Assembly (NCBI GenBank): GCA_018136815.1
Contig: CM030933.1
Location: 2,777,144-2,841,143 of the forward strand
Reading direction: 5' to 3'
Origin: Isochrysis galbana
Taxonomy: Eukaryota; Haptophyta; Isochrysidales; Isochrysidaceae
DNA length: 64,000 nt
Both the position numbers and the translations under genes were made by a program. The notes below the pieces were generated by a model. That model ran no database searches and was not told the origin of the DNA. It saw only the letters and a program-made list of their open reading frames with translations. Positions 63,758 through 64,000 of the stretch are shown piece after piece (position 1 is the stretch's first letter; the number at the start of each line of letters is the position of its first letter).

Positions 63758-64000
63758 ATGCATGGAGCACCGCCGACACCGCCGACACTCGCCAAGGGCC
63801 CCGGCGCCGTGGCGACAGCTCGTCTGGTACTTGACCAAAAGACCCCACCCGGGTGTGAGCGTCTGGAAGTGCCTTACGCGGGCCGGCTTGACGTGCTTCG
63901 GCGTTCGAGTGGACCGTTGCAAGTTCGGCTTCTGGACACCGAAGGTGCACCGCGCCAGTTGGACGCCCTTTCGCCGCGTACAGAGCACACTGTGCGCGGT
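63758..64000 (+). CDS. Partial ORF running off the window
   Basis: From ATG 63758 the frame is open through the last base (81 codons): MHGAPPTPPTLAKGPGAVAT, then ERLEVPYAGRLDVLRRSSGP and further beta-rich sequence. Too short to identify. Confidence 0.4.
   Translation, partial: MHGAPPTPPTLAKGPGAVATARLVLDQKTPPGCERLEVPYAGRLDVLRRSSGPLQVRLLDTEGAPRQLDALSPRTEHTVRG

Overview
This is nuclear DNA of a unicellular eukaryote, very probably a GC-rich microalga. The genes carry GT-AG spliceosomal introns of about 110-450 bp. Their products are purely eukaryotic: the primase small subunit PRIM1, VPS11, the condensin subunit NCAPG, XPG/ERCC5, an RWD-RBR ubiquitin ligase, TRMO, a PPR protein and a CEP164-like WW protein. 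The CEP164-like gene fits a flagellate, and the PPR protein has a signal-peptide-like plus transit-like N-terminus that would fit a complex plastid. A haptophyte is my best guess, but no marker in the window proves it. Three 100-N blocks (9438-9537, 33319-33418, 58419-58518) are scaffold gaps of unknown size.

Layout. 1-2848: one or two uncharacterised genes. 3.1-5.9 kb: retroelement debris. 6.6-8.5 kb (-): F-box/Kelch gene, followed by a long GA/CT tract and a gap. 10.9-12.3 kb (+): TRMO. 13.3-14.0 kb (-): M23 peptidase-like gene. 15.4-19.3 kb: LINE endonuclease fragment, a frameshifted ORF and a complete but internally deleted LINE. 20.6-22.0 kb (-): SDR gene. 22.9-25.5 kb (-): RNF14-like E3 ligase. 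26.2-30.1 kb: SINE-like, Ty3/gypsy and LINE remnants. 30.9-33.3 kb (-): NCAPG, cut by a gap. 34.1-38.5 kb (-): XPG, divergent from a chalcone-isomerase-like gene (39.0-40.0 kb, +). 40.7-45.3 kb: a nest of insertions that breaks an unidentified gene. 46.1-49.0 kb (-): PPR gene, divergent from the CEP164-like gene (49.7-52.7 kb, +). 53.4-55.8 kb: repeats. 56.1-58.3 kb (-): PRIM1, divergent from VPS11 (58.5-60.4 kb, +). 61-64 kb: a SINE-like copy and an unidentified region with a tandem repeat.

The cellular genes do not form an operon or one pathway. They cover DNA replication and repair, chromosome condensation, tRNA modification, ubiquitination, vesicle tethering and organelle RNA. Three pairs share a divergent promoter, and purine/pyrimidine tracts sit at the 5' end of most genes.

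The most interesting content is the retroelement population. Target-site duplications (TSDs) fix the ends of five insertions. The full-length LINE copies start with ACAA(A)CTAT in a short terminal hairpin just upstream of an ORF1 that opens MERA. The same hairpin design, with different but self-complementary sequences, starts several SINE-like elements. The 3' ends carry TTAAGAAG, and in the LINEs this is followed by a run of T, not A, on the sense strand. Both full-length copies lack the reverse-transcriptase core.
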